DNA of 63,821 bases from Lachnospiraceae bacterium UBA7054 (GCA_002492725.1 DLAF01000063.1:1-63821), one strand, 5' to 3'. Positions 42,446 through 51,720 are shown, counted from the stretch's first letter. Notes: generated by a model not told the origin, from the sequence alone. Numbers and translations are program-made.

Positions 42446-43840
42446 CTATTCATATATGAACTCATTATCATTCACAGTCTGCGCATCCAGCACAATATAA
42501 TCGTACACATTCAGCCCGTAAGCCGTATTGGACTTAACCACGGAATACTCCTCATTCTGATACAAAACGCTGATCTGCTTGAAATCAGCATATCCTTTAT
42601 TGATATTATAGACCCCCTCCAGTGTGCCCGTCTTTCCGATCGCATACTTTTCGCCCGTCTCCGGCATGACAATGTAGTTATTCCGCCTGAGCACAGTATT
42701 ATCCAGATAATATTCCGTCTCCGTCTCCTCATAGATTTCCGTCTCCACAAACTGCGTGGTAGCCGTGCCTTCGTCGGTATAGGTCTCAAGCAGTACGCCG
42801 TCCCCTCCGTTTGCACCGCCCCTTGTCACATAGGCCTTCGGCACAATAAAAAACTCTTTCTTCACAATGGCGGAGTTCGGAATCTTTAAGCCCTTTTCTT
42901 CCTCCAACAAAAGCTCTATATCAATGAACCGCTCCGTACAAAAGGTGATCATGGAATTGGTAAAAGTCAGCGCTACAAAGGTATCTCCCGTCTCGTTCGT
43001 GTAAATGCTGACTTGTCCCCATGCCGTATACTGGTTTTTTAAAAACCGCACCTCCACATATTCCTTTTCCAAAAGCTCATCCGCCAGGGCTTTCTCCACA
43101 GGAATGACGATGGACCAATCCTCTGATGTCGAAAGCTTGTAAACCGGATCGCCGGCGGCAACCAGAGCATTGTTTACCAAATATTTTCGCTCGTAGGCCT
43201 CCTCGTCAAAATACTCCGCCGTCATATCTTCCAGCGTAAGTTTCTCATAACCGTCCGTGGAATAGAGCACGATCCCGCTCTTTCCTGCATAGCGGTAATT
43301 GATGAGCGCTGTGTTCGAAGCATCATTTAGAGCATCGGCACTTTCAAGAATATTGTAATTTGCCAGTTTAACCGCCATGCTCTCCATATTGTGACGAAAA
43401 CTGTATACCTCATCAAAGCGTTTTCTGTCAAAACCGTGCATAAAGGCGGTGATATCCGTCTTTAGCGCGGTGAGATCGCTGTCTGAAAGAGAGTTTTCTC
43501 CGTTTGCCCCTGCTTTGATGTAATCGGCAAGCCGTCCTGTCTCATCCACGGTATAAATCAAATCACCCACCGCCGTGCGTTCGCCTTCTCTGGCAAAATA
43601 GTTGACGTATCCCGCATCCTGACCGGTAACGACCTCCTCCTGCCTGAGCGCAATCCCGCGATAGATGCTGTTGGAAGTCAGAGACCCTTCCTGCACACTA
43701 TAACGCACTATGTGATCCGTCCTGAAGTACATGAATACACAGATTACCACATAGACCAGGATCACAAAAAAAACCATCATGCCGATGTTTAGGTTGAGAG
43801 GTCTCCTGTATTTTCTGATATTATTTCGATTTTCCGCCAC
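42446..43840 (-). CDS. HlyD-like periplasmic adaptor protein
   Basis: The 464-residue protein has a short cytoplasmic tail, one transmembrane segment at about residues 17-39 (IGMMVFFVILVYVVICVFMYF), and an extracytoplasmic part with the barrel-hybrid/lipoyl pattern of HlyD-like adaptors (IYRGIALRQEEVVTGQDAGYVNYFAREGERTAVGDLIYTVD). No ABC or RND partner is encoded beside it; in Lachnospiraceae this gene travels with yggS and sepF, suggesting an envelope or division role. It begins with GTG, seven bases after AGGAG. Confidence 0.85.
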   Translation of the reverse strand: MAENRNNIRKYRRPLNLNIGMMVFFVILVYVVICVFMYFRTDHIVRYSVQEGSLTSNSIYRGIALRQEEVVTGQDAGYVNYFAREGERTAVGDLIYTVDETGRLADYIKAGANGENSLSDSDLTALKTDITAFMHGFDRKRFDEVYSFRHNMESMAVKLANYNILESADALNDASNTALINYRYAGKSGIVLYSTDGYEKLTLEDMTAEYFDEEAYERKYLVNNALVAAGDPVYKLSTSEDWSIVIPVEKALADELLEKEYVEVRFLKNQYTAWGQVSIYTNETGDTFVALTFTNSMITFCTERFIDIELLLEEEKGLKIPNSAIVKKEFFIVPKAYVTRGGANGGDGVLLETYTDEGTATTQFVETEIYEETETEYYLDNTVLRRNNYIVMPETGEKYAIGKTGTLEGVYNINKGYADFKQISVLYQNEEYSVVKSNTAYGLNVYDYIVLDAQTVNDNEFIYE

Positions 43841-43891
43841 GGTACGCTCCTATATCTCTATCAATCATAAAAATTAGTCAGATATATGAAT

Positions 43892-43921
43892 AAAACCCCG
43901 GAATGTTTCTTCCGAGGTTTT
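43892..43921 (-). terminator. Terminator of the P-loop protein gene
   Basis: On the - strand AAAACCTCGGAA (43910-43921) and TTCCGGGGTTTT (43892-43903) pair with one G-U, followed by an AT-rich tail. It lies 35 bases after the stop of the gene starting at 44376. Confidence 0.85.
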
Positions 43922-43956
43922 ATGGAATTATCTATATGGATTCTATTATGTACGCA

Positions 43957-44376
43957 TTAGAGGGATATAATGACATTTTTGCGGATGCTCTCCGGCAGTT
44001 CGCTCTCATCGCGGGATAAGCTGATCACAAAATCTACGTGAAACTTTTCGCTGATCTTTTCAATCTTCGCGACGATCTGTTCCAGCTCGTCCTCCTTCAT
44101 GCAGGCAATCTTTAAAAAGCTGTCAAAATACATCTTCTGCAAATCGTGATCCTGAGAGATGATACCGCAGATAAATCCGATAAACTCATCGCTGTCCGTC
44201 ACCAGATATTCCGGCACGTCAATGAGTCTGATCTTGTTGTTTAACTCAAACATATGTTTTGTACTCTTGTCAAGATACACAACATTCCCCTGTGCATCTT
44301 TGATCTCCGTATTCACTTTATCTAATAAATGCTTGGTTTTGCCCTTTCCCTCTTTGCCTACAATGAACTGAACCAT
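43957..44376 (-). CDS. Small P-loop protein of unknown function
   Basis: The 139-residue protein has a Walker A-like motif GKEGKGKT at residues 7-14, but after it there is only a short alpha/beta domain; I see no clear Walker B with aspartate pairs except an isolated VDFVISLS strand near the C-terminus. That size is too small for a classic ATPase, so it may be a nucleotide sensor or a pared-down kinase. It has its own promoter at 44421-44449 and a terminator, although it lies downstream of dacA. I cannot assign a function. Confidence 0.8.
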   Translation of the reverse strand: MVQFIVGKEGKGKTKHLLDKVNTEIKDAQGNVVYLDKSTKHMFELNNKIRLIDVPEYLVTDSDEFIGFICGIISQDHDLQKMYFDSFLKIACMKEDELEQIVAKIEKISEKFHVDFVISLSRDESELPESIRKNVIISL

Positions 44377-44420
44377 GTCGATACCCTCCTAGTGTAAAAA
44401 TATTGGAATTTCCTTTTTCA

Positions 44421-44449
44421 ATTATACAGGAAAACTCTGAAAAAAACAA
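44421..44449 (-). promoter_or_regulatory. Promoter of the P-loop protein gene
   Basis: On the - strand TTGTTT (44444-44449) and TATAAT (44421-44426) have a 17-base spacer, in the gap after dacA. Confidence 0.75.
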
Positions 44450-44454
44450 CTCCC

Positions 44455-45432
44455 TTATTTGATGATCCCGAGCAAACCGCCCATATCCTCATAGAGTCCT
44501 TCCCTGGATTCGTCCTTCAGAATCACCGAAATGTAAGGTGTTCCGTTACTGCTTCTGGAAAGCAGGAGCAGGCAGTGTCCCGCTGCGTTGGTCGTCCCCG
44601 TCTTTCCGCCAACCACCGTCACATTAGCGGGTGCCTCATAAGTCCCCCGCAAAAAGAGATTCGATGTCTCCATCTCCAGAGATTTTTCCGTACCGTCCGC
44701 AGCAGTATACACGGTGCTGTAAGTTGTCATCTGTATGATCTGACTGAAAAGCTCATACTTCAGGGCTTCCTGAAAGATCAGATAGAGGTCATAGGCCGTT
44801 ACATAATGCCCCTCCTCCGTCAGACCGTTCGGATTCATAAAATTACAGTTGGTGGCGCCGATTTCCTTCGCTTCCTGATTCATCAGCTCCACAAAGGCTT
44901 CCACGGATCCGGATATCCCTTCCGCAATCAGGATCGCCGCATCGTTTGCCGAATAGAGAAGCAGAATATGCATCGCCTGATCAAGCGTCATTTTATCACC
45001 GGGCTTTAAACCGCAAAGTACCGCACCTGGTTCTGTAATCAACACATTTTCCGAAGCCGTGTAAATATCGTCCGGAGAACCGTGTTTAAGCGCCACAAGC
45101 GCCGTCATCACCTTGGTAAGGCTTGCCGGATGCAATTGATTATTCACATTCTTTGCATAGAGCGTTTCCAGATTTTTTGTGTCAAAAAGGGCTGCCGCCG
45201 CCACATGGGATAAATCCACGCCCTCTGCAGTCACTTCCCCGGGCACCACGCACAAATCCTTGGCGAAGGGCTCCAGAGTCTCCCTGTTTGCAATATTGAT
45301 AAGCTGATAACTGCTGACGCTTCCCTGCTGTTCATAAGGCATATCATACTTTGCACCCCCGCAGCCCGTGAGCACAAGTGCCATTGCAGCCAGGAAAGCA
45401 CATAATCGCCCATATTTATTTGTACATTTCAC
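44455..45432 (-). CDS. dacA: D-alanyl-D-alanine carboxypeptidase, lipoprotein (S11 family)
   Basis: DD-carboxypeptidases trim the terminal D-alanine from peptidoglycan stem peptides. The S11 motifs are complete: the S-x-x-K in ASLTKVM, S-x-N in YSANDAA, and KTG in GGKTGTTNAAGH. The N-terminus has a basic tail, hydrophobic core and lipobox LTGC, so it should be a lipoprotein, which is unusual for this family but common in Clostridia. The frame is open to a TTG at 45456; the GTG at 45432 with GGAG upstream gives a better signal sequence. The start region overlaps the end of mgsA. Confidence 0.88.
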   Translation of the reverse strand: MKCTNKYGRLCAFLAAMALVLTGCGGAKYDMPYEQQGSVSSYQLINIANRETLEPFAKDLCVVPGEVTAEGVDLSHVAAAALFDTKNLETLYAKNVNNQLHPASLTKVMTALVALKHGSPDDIYTASENVLITEPGAVLCGLKPGDKMTLDQAMHILLLYSANDAAILIAEGISGSVEAFVELMNQEAKEIGATNCNFMNPNGLTEEGHYVTAYDLYLIFQEALKYELFSQIIQMTTYSTVYTAADGTEKSLEMETSNLFLRGTYEAPANVTVVGGKTGTTNAAGHCLLLLSRSSNGTPYISVILKDESREGLYEDMGGLLGIIK

Positions 45433-45811
45433 GCCACTCAAGGTCTCCTCTGTCAAGTGATTTAATCAAAAGCTCTGCGGACGCTAAGTTCGTGGCCAAA
45501 GGAATATTATGTCTGTCACATAGCATGACCACATTGTTGACATCCGGCTCATGGGATTTGGGATACAAGGGATCCCGTAAAAAGATAACAAGATCGATTT
45601 GGTTGTGCTCGATCTGCGCCCCGATTTGCTGCGCACCCCCCAGATGTCCGGCCAGATACTTATGGATCGTTAAATTCGTTACTTCCTCAATCAGGCGTCC
45701 TGTTGTTCCCGTTGCATAGAGCTCATTTTTGCTCAATATTCCTCTGTAGGCAATGCAGAAATTCTGCATCAGTTTTTTCTTTGCATCATGTGCGATCAAC
45801 GCAATATTCAT
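45416..45811 (-). CDS. mgsA: Methylglyoxal synthase
   Basis: MgsA turns dihydroxyacetone phosphate into methylglyoxal, bypassing lower glycolysis under phosphate shortage. The 131-residue protein has the family motifs LIAHDAKKK, ATGTTGRLI, GHLGGAQQIGAQI, the DLVIFLRDPL strand and HEPDVNNVVMLCDRHNIPLATNLASAE, which contain the catalytic acid and phosphate-binding residues. It overlaps rodA by four bases and the lipoprotein dacA by a few codons. It is a metabolic gene in a cell wall operon. Confidence 0.96.
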   Translation of the reverse strand: MNIALIAHDAKKKLMQNFCIAYRGILSKNELYATGTTGRLIEEVTNLTIHKYLAGHLGGAQQIGAQIEHNQIDLVIFLRDPLYPKSHEPDVNNVVMLCDRHNIPLATNLASAELLIKSLDRGDLEWREMYK

Positions 45812-46929
45812 TTGCTAACACCCCTGTCATTTTTGCATTGCAGCCGTATGTTCAGCACGAACCCGATTCCGATATAGAGACTGACAACCGAAGTCAGCCC
45901 GTAACTGACAAAAGGCAGCGGTATACCCGTATTAGGACTTGCACCGGTAGCCACCGCGATGTTCAGCATACCCTGAAAGCCAATCAGCGCCGCTATCCCC
46001 GCCGCGATAATCGTGCCTGCCAGATCTTTTGCCTTCCTAGCTACCATAATACATTCAAATGAGATTAAAATCAATAACACAATTACCACACAGCCCCCGA
46101 CAAATCCAAATTCTTCGCCGATAACCGCATAAATAAAGTCCGTCTCCACCTCCGCAATAAAATTTCCGTTTTTTACGGAACTGATTTCGTTGGTATTGTA
46201 ACCCTTGCCGTAAAGCATCCCGGAACCAATCGCCATGATGGAATTGGTCTGCTGATACGCCTCCGTATCGGAATACTCGTCCGGATAGAGCCACGCCAGA
46301 ATACGTCTCTGCTGGAAATCGTTTATGATCTCCTGCTCCGGCTGCAAAATCAGCGTAAGAGCGATGATAAAGGCCGGTACCGCCACGGAAATCGCCAGAA
46401 TCACATATTTCCAGCTTACGCCGCCCACAAACATCACTACGCAGAAAAGAATCACCACCATGATACTGGTGGACAGATCAGGCTGTTTCAGGATCAGAAT
46501 GATTGAGGGAACAAACAGAAGAACACAACTCCCAACTATCTTAAACGTCCCCATCTCCTCTTTATGTTTCATGATAAACTGTGCAAAGAATAAAATCAAC
46601 AGGATCTTAGCCGTCTCCGAAGGCTGAAACTGGATACCAAAGAGATTCAGCCACCGCTGGGCGCCGGCCACCTCTACACCGGCAATCCTTACCAGCCACA
46701 AAAGAACCAGATTTGCCGCATACATGATCCAATAAAATTTAAGGATCACCGTATAATCAAACAGGGACAGTACCATCATCAGAAAAAAGCCAAAAACGGC
46801 TCCTGCGAGCTGCCTGGACTGTAGGGATTCCTTGGCGCTGCCGATGGCGAGAACGCCCACCGCCGTGAGCGCCACCACCAAAATGATCAATTTGAAATCA
46901 TAGTCCCTGATATGATAATGTTTTAGCAT
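45808..46929 (-). CDS. rodA: SEDS-family peptidoglycan glycosyltransferase RodA
   Basis: RodA polymerises lipid II in the elongation complex with PBP2. The 373-residue protein has about ten transmembrane helices and SEDS motifs, such as AGAQRWLNLFGIQFQPSE and the late GIPLPFVSYGLTSVVSLYIGIG. It is linked to mrdA, mreBCD and minCDE in this operon, and the partner PBP2 is encoded a few genes upstream. The mgsA start overlaps its stop. Confidence 0.94.
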   Translation of the reverse strand: MLKHYHIRDYDFKLIILVVALTAVGVLAIGSAKESLQSRQLAGAVFGFFLMMVLSLFDYTVILKFYWIMYAANLVLLWLVRIAGVEVAGAQRWLNLFGIQFQPSETAKILLILFFAQFIMKHKEEMGTFKIVGSCVLLFVPSIILILKQPDLSTSIMVVILFCVVMFVGGVSWKYVILAISVAVPAFIIALTLILQPEQEIINDFQQRRILAWLYPDEYSDTEAYQQTNSIMAIGSGMLYGKGYNTNEISSVKNGNFIAEVETDFIYAVIGEEFGFVGGCVVIVLLILISFECIMVARKAKDLAGTIIAAGIAALIGFQGMLNIAVATGASPNTGIPLPFVSYGLTSVVSLYIGIGFVLNIRLQCKNDRGVSK

Positions 46930-46972
46930 TCCTTAACCTCTTAAGATTATGTATTTTACATAATTTTATCTC

Positions 46973-47236
46973 TTACTGTTTTAAATCCAGAATCGGTATG
47001 TTCGCATAGAGCGTCGGATTCTTGATCCCATGCCCTTTGCCGTTTGTCTGTGTGATTTGGATTTCCATACTCTTTGCGTCGATCTTCATGTATTTTGATA
47101 TTACCTTGGCAATATCATTCTTAATCATTTCCATCATTTCCTGCGAACAGTTGACCCGATCGGAAATAAGCAGTATCTTAAGCCTGTCTTTGGCAATTTG
47201 TCTGGAGCTTCTCCGTTTTAACAGATTCTTAAACAC
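46973..47236 (-). CDS. minE: Cell division topological specificity factor MinE
   Basis: MinE stimulates MinD ATPase and drives Min oscillation, keeping MinCD away from mid-cell. The 87-residue protein has the anti-MinCD helix region (SRQIAKDRLKILLISDRVNCSQEMMEMIKNDIAKVISKYMKID) followed by a beta segment EIQITQT. Its presence next to minC and minD shows that this organism uses the MinCDE rather than the DivIVA-only MinCD arrangement. Confidence 0.95.
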   Translation of the reverse strand: MFKNLLKRRSSRQIAKDRLKILLISDRVNCSQEMMEMIKNDIAKVISKYMKIDAKSMEIQITQTNGKGHGIKNPTLYANIPILDLKQ

Positions 47237-47247
47237 ACTGATCCCCC

Positions 47248-48039
47248 CTAACCTTTATGGAAAATACCCGATACTCTGGCCCAAAATGAGACACCCTTCT
47301 CAAAATCCATGAAGGGTACCTCCTCTCCCAGCACCCGGTAACAGATATTCTGGTACGCCTTTCCCGCCAGCGTATTGCTTCCCACAAGCGGCTCTCCCTG
47401 ATTTGTGGCAATCACCACATTTTCATCGTCAGGCACCCTTCCGATCAGCGGTAAAGACAGGATATCCACCACGTCTTCCGAAGACATCATATCCCCCCGC
47501 CTGATCATATCCTGTCTGATTCGGTTGATGATCAGATCCATCCTATGTATCTCATTGGCTTCTAACAGACCGATGATCCTGTCTGCATCCCGGATAGCCG
47601 AGACTTCCGGTGTTGTTACCACCAGCGCCCTGTCCGCGCCGGCGATGGCATTCTGAAAGCCCTGTTCAATCCCTGCCGGGCAGTCCAAAATGATATAGTC
47701 AAACTGATCCCGCAGATGGCTGATCATGCGCACCATCTGAGAAGGATTTACCGCGCTCTTATCCTTTGTCTGCGCTGATGGCAGCAGAAACAGAGTCGGA
47801 TAACGCTTGTCCCGAATGATTGCCTGTTTGATACGGCAATTTCCCTCCACCACATCCACCAGATTGTATACGATCCTGTTCTCAAGTCCCATCACCACAT
47901 CGAGGTTTCGAAGACCGATATCCGTATCGATCAGGATCACCTTCTTACCCATAGCTGCCAGACCTGTTCCAACGTTTGCTGAGGTGGTGGTCTTTCCCAC
48001 CCCGCCTTTCCCTGACGTGACGACAATCACTTCACTCAT
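47248..48039 (-). CDS. minD: Septum site-determining ATPase MinD
   Basis: MinD is a membrane-binding ATPase that carries MinC to the membrane. The 263-residue protein has the deviant Walker A KGGVGKTTT near the N-terminus, and DCPAG as the Walker B strand; the C-terminal membrane-targeting helix is expected near residues 250-263 (KGVSFWARVSGIFHKG). The frame opens at 48057; GGAGG seven bases before the ATG at 48039 decides the start. minE follows after 11 bases. Confidence 0.96.
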   Translation of the reverse strand: MSEVIVVTSGKGGVGKTTTSANVGTGLAAMGKKVILIDTDIGLRNLDVVMGLENRIVYNLVDVVEGNCRIKQAIIRDKRYPTLFLLPSAQTKDKSAVNPSQMVRMISHLRDQFDYIILDCPAGIEQGFQNAIAGADRALVVTTPEVSAIRDADRIIGLLEANEIHRMDLIINRIRQDMIRRGDMMSSEDVVDILSLPLIGRVPDDENVVIATNQGEPLVGSNTLAGKAYQNICYRVLGEEVPFMDFEKGVSFWARVSGIFHKG

Positions 48040-48079
48040 CGCAATGCCTCCAATCATGAATTGTTATCGTCCGCTGAAA

Positions 48080-48129
48080 GGAGAAAATTCCTCGGAATTA
48101 TCTCCACGAGCATTGCTTACGCAAGCTCG
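48080..48129. other. Two tandem hairpins between minC and minD
   Basis: GGAGAAAATTCC pairs with GGAATTATCTCC (48080-48105, one mismatch) and CGAGC-A-TTGC pairs with GCAAGCTCG (48107-48129). Neither is followed by a U-run on the - strand. They could protect or punctuate the long transcript, or be a small inserted repeat. Confidence 0.6.
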
Positions 48130-48132
48130 GAT

Positions 48133-48813
48133 TTACACAGGTAAATCATTCAGTAATTCTTTGGTAATCGGCTCTATGATCACTCTGGCGTCTTTTACAT
48201 AAGCAATCTTTGGCAGAATCTTTGGCTTGATCGACCATTTGCTTTGTTTTTCTGACGTTTTATATTTAAAATCGCCGATTTTTAATTTTTCCGGCGACAT
48301 TTCAAGCGCTACCACAAAATGACCTTCTTCACCGTTCCCTCCGGCATAGGCCTGACCGAAGAGACCGCCGAGCACAACGATATCCTTGCTCGAAATGACA
48401 CAGGCTCCCGGATAGACATCCCCCAGCACGATGATGCTGTTTTCCGTCTCCAGGATCTGTCCATCCTTTAAGGTCCCTTTATAAAACTGCCCTGCATTCT
48501 CCATCGACTCCTGATGAAAAGACATCTTTTGCAGCGCACGCACAAAGGTCTTATCGGTCTCCGGATCCTTGCCCATAACGCAGACAATATTCAGTCTGGA
48601 ATTTGCAGATATCGTGTCAATGATCTGGCGTTCTTCCAACTCGGAAAGCTCTCGTCCTTCAAAGGAAAGTACCATGCTGGCATCCTTAAAAAAATTGGAG
48701 GACTCCCGAAATTTCATGGCAATCTCCTCGATCAGCTGCGAAAAGGCGATCTCACTGTCCAAAAAGATGGAAAGGCCGTTTGGAAAACTCTTGATAATCA
48801 CTGCATTTTTCAT
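48133..48813 (-). CDS. minC: Septum site-determining protein MinC
   Basis: MinC inhibits FtsZ assembly where MinD recruits it. The 226-residue protein has an N-terminal FtsZ-interacting domain, then the C-terminal beta-helix dimer domain with NAGQFYKGTLKDGQILETENSIIVLGDVYPGACVISSKDIVVLGGLFGQAYAGG, characteristic of MinC. The gene lies 30 bases after mrdA. Confidence 0.95.
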   Translation of the reverse strand: MKNAVIIKSFPNGLSIFLDSEIAFSQLIEEIAMKFRESSNFFKDASMVLSFEGRELSELEERQIIDTISANSRLNIVCVMGKDPETDKTFVRALQKMSFHQESMENAGQFYKGTLKDGQILETENSIIVLGDVYPGACVISSKDIVVLGGLFGQAYAGGNGEEGHFVVALEMSPEKLKIGDFKYKTSEKQSKWSIKPKILPKIAYVKDARVIIEPITKELLNDLPV

Positions 48814-48843
48814 ATCTCTACCTCGATTCTTATACCGTATGCA

Positions 48844-51720
48844 TCAGTCTGCATTGATTGCGCCGCCCTCAAGGGTGCCCGCCGTGCCGGTGATGATCTC
48901 ACTTTCGTCTTTCAGGCCGTAATAATATTCGTATACATCCTTGGCAATCTGGGCCGCATAATCGGAAGTGTAGCCATTTGCCACACGAACCGTCACCGAA
49001 ATCTCCGGTTCTTCATAGGGTGCGTAACTGATAAAGAGCGCATGGTTGGGACGGTTTCTGCTCTCCTGCGCAGTACCGGTCTTTCCGGCCACATTCACAT
49101 CCAGATCGGCAAAATATGCTTTATTCTCCACCACCTGACGCATTCCCGCATGAATGGCATTCCAGTATGCCGGATCCATGTCAATCCGGTTTCTGACCGA
49201 AGCCGCGTTATCCCGGATCAGTTCGCCGTTTTGATCTTCCACCTTGTCCACTAAAGTTAAATTATAGCATGTCCCGCTGTTGGCAACGGTTGTAACGTAT
49301 CGCGCAAGTCCTGCCGTGGTGTAGTTATTGGTGCCGTGGCCGATGGCGGAACGGACTGCATCCAGGTCAGATACCCCCGGTGCATACTCCTCAATCTCAA
49401 TTCCGGAAGTTTCCGAAAGACCATACATATCCGCATATTTTGCCAGTTTTTTCAACCCAACGCTGTCATTGTAGGTATCTCCCACAGTCCCCAGGCGGTA
49501 ACCAACTTCATAAAAATATGCGTTACAGGAATATCGGATACCTCCCGTCACATTTAAGGAACCATGGGCCCCCGGATAAATATGGCACCTTGCCGGTGGA
49601 GATATCTTATCAAAGATACCGGCACAGGTAATGGTATCCGTCAGGGTAATGACCCCCTCCAGAAGCCCGGCCGTGGCGGACACCGGCTTAAAGGTAGATC
49701 CGGGCGCCGTCCGCTGCTGTGTCGCATAGTTTAACATGGGACTCGACAGGTCATTTCTCAGTCTTGCAAAATAGGCCGCGTCCACACCGTTTGCCATCCT
49801 GTTATTATCATAACTCGGATAAGAGGAAATGGCCCGCACATCCCCCGTATTCACATCCGTGACGACTATGGAACCGGAATATGGGTCAAGGGCCAGCTGC
49901 GAGGGCGTCAAGTCAAGCTGCTCTATGCGGTTACGCATAAAAGCATAAGGTGTAAGCGCCCCCGATCGAAACTGCGAAATCTCTTCCTCCGAAGGATCTA
50001 CGAGGTTTTGTTCCAGCAAAAGCTCGCAGATCTGCCGTCCCGTAACCTCGTCGTTTAAGATCATATAGCGATAGATCTTCTTATCAAAATCCACATCCTT
50101 ATCAAGCACATCGAAAGTATACTCCAGGATTTTGTTATAAATCTCCACGGAATCGGAATATCGGGAATCAATATTGAGCTTGGCCACATTGATCCAGTTC
50201 TGTGCGATCGCATAGTTTAAAAACTCGTTTAAGCTGATCACTTCGTCCTTGGTCCAGGCAATGTAAGTAGCGTCATTCTTGTCCACTACATCTTTCATCA
50301 ATATGTCCCTGTCGTAAAGGGTGGAAACAAAATAACTTTCGTAGACCTGATATTCCTCCGTCAGTGCATCGTAGGGATTACAGGAAGTCAAAAGTTCGTC
50401 TTCCAATGTAGCAAAAACCCGCTCTTTCTTGTCCAGGTAAGCCGCCCGCACTGCCATTTCCGTCTCCCCCGCATATTCAGAGGTAAAATGAGAGGTATCA
50501 ATCACATTGTTATTGATACAGGCATAATACACGTCATAGATCGGAATGGGAATGTCTCCGCCGCTGCCGCCCTCCGGTGGTGTATACTCCCTGATATTTT
50601 GTATCTTGGCAAGCAGTATACTGGCCAGCTTGGATTCCAAAATATGATAGCACGCTTTTTGCAGTTCCGTATCGATCGTCAGCGTGATGTCGTTTCCGGC
50701 AGACGGTTCCACCAGGTCGCTTGTCTCTACTACCTTTCCCATATTGTCCACATACACGGTCTCAGAGCCCTTCTTACCCTGCAATTCCATTTCCATGGAA
50801 GCCTCTATGCCGGACTTACCCACCGTATCATTCAAATCATAATCAGGATCCTGCTCCTGCAGTGTCTTTAATTCTTCCTGATCCACCCGGCCTGTATAGC
50901 CGATGATCTGGGCAAAATAGATACTTTCATTGTACTTGCGTACCGTCCCCTCCGCAATGGATACACCGTCCAGAGTGTCCTCATTTTCCATGATGACAGC
51001 CACCGTCTCCGGAGAAACGTTCTCCGCCACCGTTGTGGCAATGTAACGCTGATAACTGTTTGCACTCATAGCGTAGCGGATAGTGAGAACCTTCAGGACT
51101 TCTTCCCTGGTAAAGCCCAGCCCCTCCACAAAACTGTCGGAATCCTTATCATCCGTGTAATCGCCGATTCCATAGCGGGCAGTGCTGCAAAGATAAGCAA
51201 TCACATCATCCGGGGTTGCGCTCTTTTCCCTCTCCTTCATGTCATCTATGGAAGCATATCCGTAAACATCCGCCAAAAAGCGCAGAAGCTGTGTCCCTTC
51301 CACATTGTAACAGTATTCGCCATTTTTATCCAATTCGATATGGAAACCGCCGATTACCTGATCGCCATTCTCCTCAATCATGGCGATCAACCGGCGGATC
51401 GTATCGTTTAGCATGGCATTTTTACGCCGCCCCGACTCATACACATCCTCAATGGTAACCGCGTAGGCCAGTTCATTGTAGGCTAAAAGATTCCCGTTAC
51501 GGTCAAGGATGTTGCCTCTCGTAGCCGGCAGCGTCCTTTTCTTTGTGATCTTGAGCTGAAAATTGTTGTAAAACTCCTCTCCCCTTACAATCTGCAGATT
51601 GAAGATCGTAGAGATCAAAAAGCCGCCCATGCCAAGAATCACAAGCATCAACACAATCAGCCGTGATGTGACCATATTAAAAAAATTTTCTTTTAAACGC
51701 TCTAACAGCTCCTCAAACAA
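48844..51720 (-). CDS. mrdA: Penicillin-binding protein 2 (class B, elongation) with large insertion
   Basis: This is the transpeptidase partner of RodA. Residues 1-45 hold the cytoplasmic tail and membrane anchor; then come the pedestal domain and the transpeptidase domain with active-site serine S675 in STFK, S731-x-N in SCN, and K880-TG. The 958-residue length is well above the typical 600-700. The excess lies between about residues 360 and 600, between the TIDTELQK segment and LDPYSGSIVVTDVNTGDVRAISSYPSYD, which are normally separated by some 20-30 residues. It starts eight bases inside the end of mreD. Confidence 0.94.
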   Translation of the reverse strand: MFEELLERLKENFFNMVTSRLIVLMLVILGMGGFLISTIFNLQIVRGEEFYNNFQLKITKKRTLPATRGNILDRNGNLLAYNELAYAVTIEDVYESGRRKNAMLNDTIRRLIAMIEENGDQVIGGFHIELDKNGEYCYNVEGTQLLRFLADVYGYASIDDMKEREKSATPDDVIAYLCSTARYGIGDYTDDKDSDSFVEGLGFTREEVLKVLTIRYAMSANSYQRYIATTVAENVSPETVAVIMENEDTLDGVSIAEGTVRKYNESIYFAQIIGYTGRVDQEELKTLQEQDPDYDLNDTVGKSGIEASMEMELQGKKGSETVYVDNMGKVVETSDLVEPSAGNDITLTIDTELQKACYHILESKLASILLAKIQNIREYTPPEGGSGGDIPIPIYDVYYACINNNVIDTSHFTSEYAGETEMAVRAAYLDKKERVFATLEDELLTSCNPYDALTEEYQVYESYFVSTLYDRDILMKDVVDKNDATYIAWTKDEVISLNEFLNYAIAQNWINVAKLNIDSRYSDSVEIYNKILEYTFDVLDKDVDFDKKIYRYMILNDEVTGRQICELLLEQNLVDPSEEEISQFRSGALTPYAFMRNRIEQLDLTPSQLALDPYSGSIVVTDVNTGDVRAISSYPSYDNNRMANGVDAAYFARLRNDLSSPMLNYATQQRTAPGSTFKPVSATAGLLEGVITLTDTITCAGIFDKISPPARCHIYPGAHGSLNVTGGIRYSCNAYFYEVGYRLGTVGDTYNDSVGLKKLAKYADMYGLSETSGIEIEEYAPGVSDLDAVRSAIGHGTNNYTTAGLARYVTTVANSGTCYNLTLVDKVEDQNGELIRDNAASVRNRIDMDPAYWNAIHAGMRQVVENKAYFADLDVNVAGKTGTAQESRNRPNHALFISYAPYEEPEISVTVRVANGYTSDYAAQIAKDVYEYYYGLKDESEIITGTAGTLEGGAINAD

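Noticed and set aside
42347..42889. 180-codon + strand frame over the HlyD-like gene
   Set aside because: It is antisense to a well-supported adaptor gene and begins within the inverted repeat; no motif is visible.
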